From the NCBI RefSeq assembly GCF_000191885.1, contig NZ_AEWI01000001.1:1-64000 (forward strand): a DNA stretch of 64,000 nt, read 5' to 3'. Shown piece after piece: positions 63,763 to 64,000 of the stretch. The DNA comes from Anaerophaga thermohalophila DSM 12881 (lineage in GTDB: Bacteria; Bacteroidota; Bacteroidia; Bacteroidales; Marinilabiliaceae). How positions within the stretch are numbered: the stretch's first letter is position 1; every line of letters starts with the position of its first letter. The notes beneath the pieces are model-generated. The model was given only the letters and a program-made list of their open reading frames with translations, was not told the DNA's origin and made no database searches. The translations under genes were made by a program, and so were the position numbers.

Positions 63763-64000
63763 ATGAGTAAAAACAAAACCATACAAGTCGCCATTCAGGG
63801 TATCCCCGGAGCCAACCATGAAATAGCCGCCCGGGCCTATTTCAAAGACAAAGAAGTGGAAGTTGTACCCTGCCACACTTTTCAGGAAGTTTTTGATGTC
63901 ATGCAGTCAAATCCAAAGATTCTTGGTATCATGGCAATCGAAAACACTCTGGTCGGTAGTTTGCTGCCCAATTACACTATGTTAAGAGAATCGGGCTTTA
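63763..64000 (+). CDS. pheA: Prephenate dehydratase, N-terminal part
   Basis: ATG at 63763; 79 codons visible before the window edge. VAIQGIPGANHEIAARAYF and the ILGIMAIENTLVGSLLPNYT stretch (with the catalytic-region NT motif) identify prephenate dehydratase, which makes phenylpyruvate for phenylalanine synthesis. The rest, including any ACT domain, is outside the window. Controlled by the attenuator described above. Confidence 0.9.
   Translation, partial: MSKNKTIQVAIQGIPGANHEIAARAYFKDKEVEVVPCHTFQEVFDVMQSNPKILGIMAIENTLVGSLLPNYTMLRESGF

Noticed and set aside
63578-63766. A 62-codon ORF before pheA as a real protein gene
   Set aside because: It overlaps the leader peptide and terminator and ends inside pheA; its Phe content reflects the T-rich attenuator read in another frame.

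Overview
The window looks like a chromosomal segment of a member of the Bacteroidota, probably Bacteroidales/Marinilabiliales-like. The signs are TAnnTTTG-type -7 promoter boxes with almost no Shine-Dalgarno sequences, large Bacteroidota-style signal peptidases, a DPP IV-type S9 peptidase, a two-gene 5'-nucleotidase, a DUF3343 selenium-associated protein and a LytS/LytTR regulatory pair. Genes are mostly housekeeping or metabolic, but intergenic space is unusually large and packed with repeats. No rRNA, tRNA, CRISPR array, phage or transposase gene was recognised.

Layout. 1-0.8 kb: a frameshifted exported gene running off the left edge. 1.3-6 kb: dapB, two tandem signal peptidases, a LapA-like membrane protein, WbqC. 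6-10 kb: a frameshifted NUDIX gene and an NlpC/P60 hydrolase (minus), then a 7TM-HD c-di-AMP phosphodiesterase. 10-13 kb: a chemoreceptor divergent from a sugar-binding lipoprotein. 14.5-20.7 kb: an RND efflux set (adaptor, pump, TolC), followed by a histidine kinase/LytTR pair. 23-27 kb: acyl-CoA dehydrogenase with etfA/etfB. 27-33 kb: a Dna2-like nuclease-helicase broken in a homopolymer, and DPP IV. 34-35 kb: an RRM protein and YhcH. 36.8-40.4 kb: ablA-ablB for N-acetyl-beta-lysine, plus a frameshifted sodium/solute symporter. 40.7-43.5 kb: MarR, an MBL hydrolase, a B3/B4-domain protein and a HAD gene remnant. 43.5-50.4 kb: a minus-strand run mnmH-yedF-aminotransferase-DUF3343-selD, then a SIS-phosphomannomutase fusion and an isochorismatase-family hydrolase. 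50.6-54.4 kb: a QueF-like protein lacking the catalytic cysteine, rlmD, an unknown protein and a 5'-nucleotidase C-terminal lipoprotein. 55-63.4 kb: a Tat-exported metallophosphoesterase, Lrp/AsnC, MscS, M64 peptidase, aldo/keto reductase, ABC-F. Right edge: pheA behind a leader-peptide attenuator.

Two repeat families dominate the non-coding DNA. Family B has about 140-bp elements with terminal inverted repeats starting GAGTGCGGTATAAAAAGC or GAGCCCGGTCTAAAAAGC. There are about ten near-complete copies plus fragments. Four have exact 6-bp target duplications. Two unrelated core sequences share the same ends, and some copies carry a family-A unit inside. Family A is directional: it starts ATGAAACGAGCATGAC and ends CTAATTTTATACGG, in short (about 97 bp) and long (220-350 bp) forms, often in tandem. 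In four cases its last base is directly followed by the start codon of a gene (tolC, histidine kinase, metallophosphoesterase, M64 peptidase).

The most complete regulatory structure is at the right edge: a TTG-N20-TATTTTTG promoter, a leader peptide with ten consecutive Phe/Tyr codons, an antiterminator segment and a terminator immediately before pheA. It reads as a translation-coupled attenuator for aromatic amino-acid synthesis.

Several genes carry single frameshifts. Without reads I cannot tell assembly error from real decay or phase variation, and they are reported as such.
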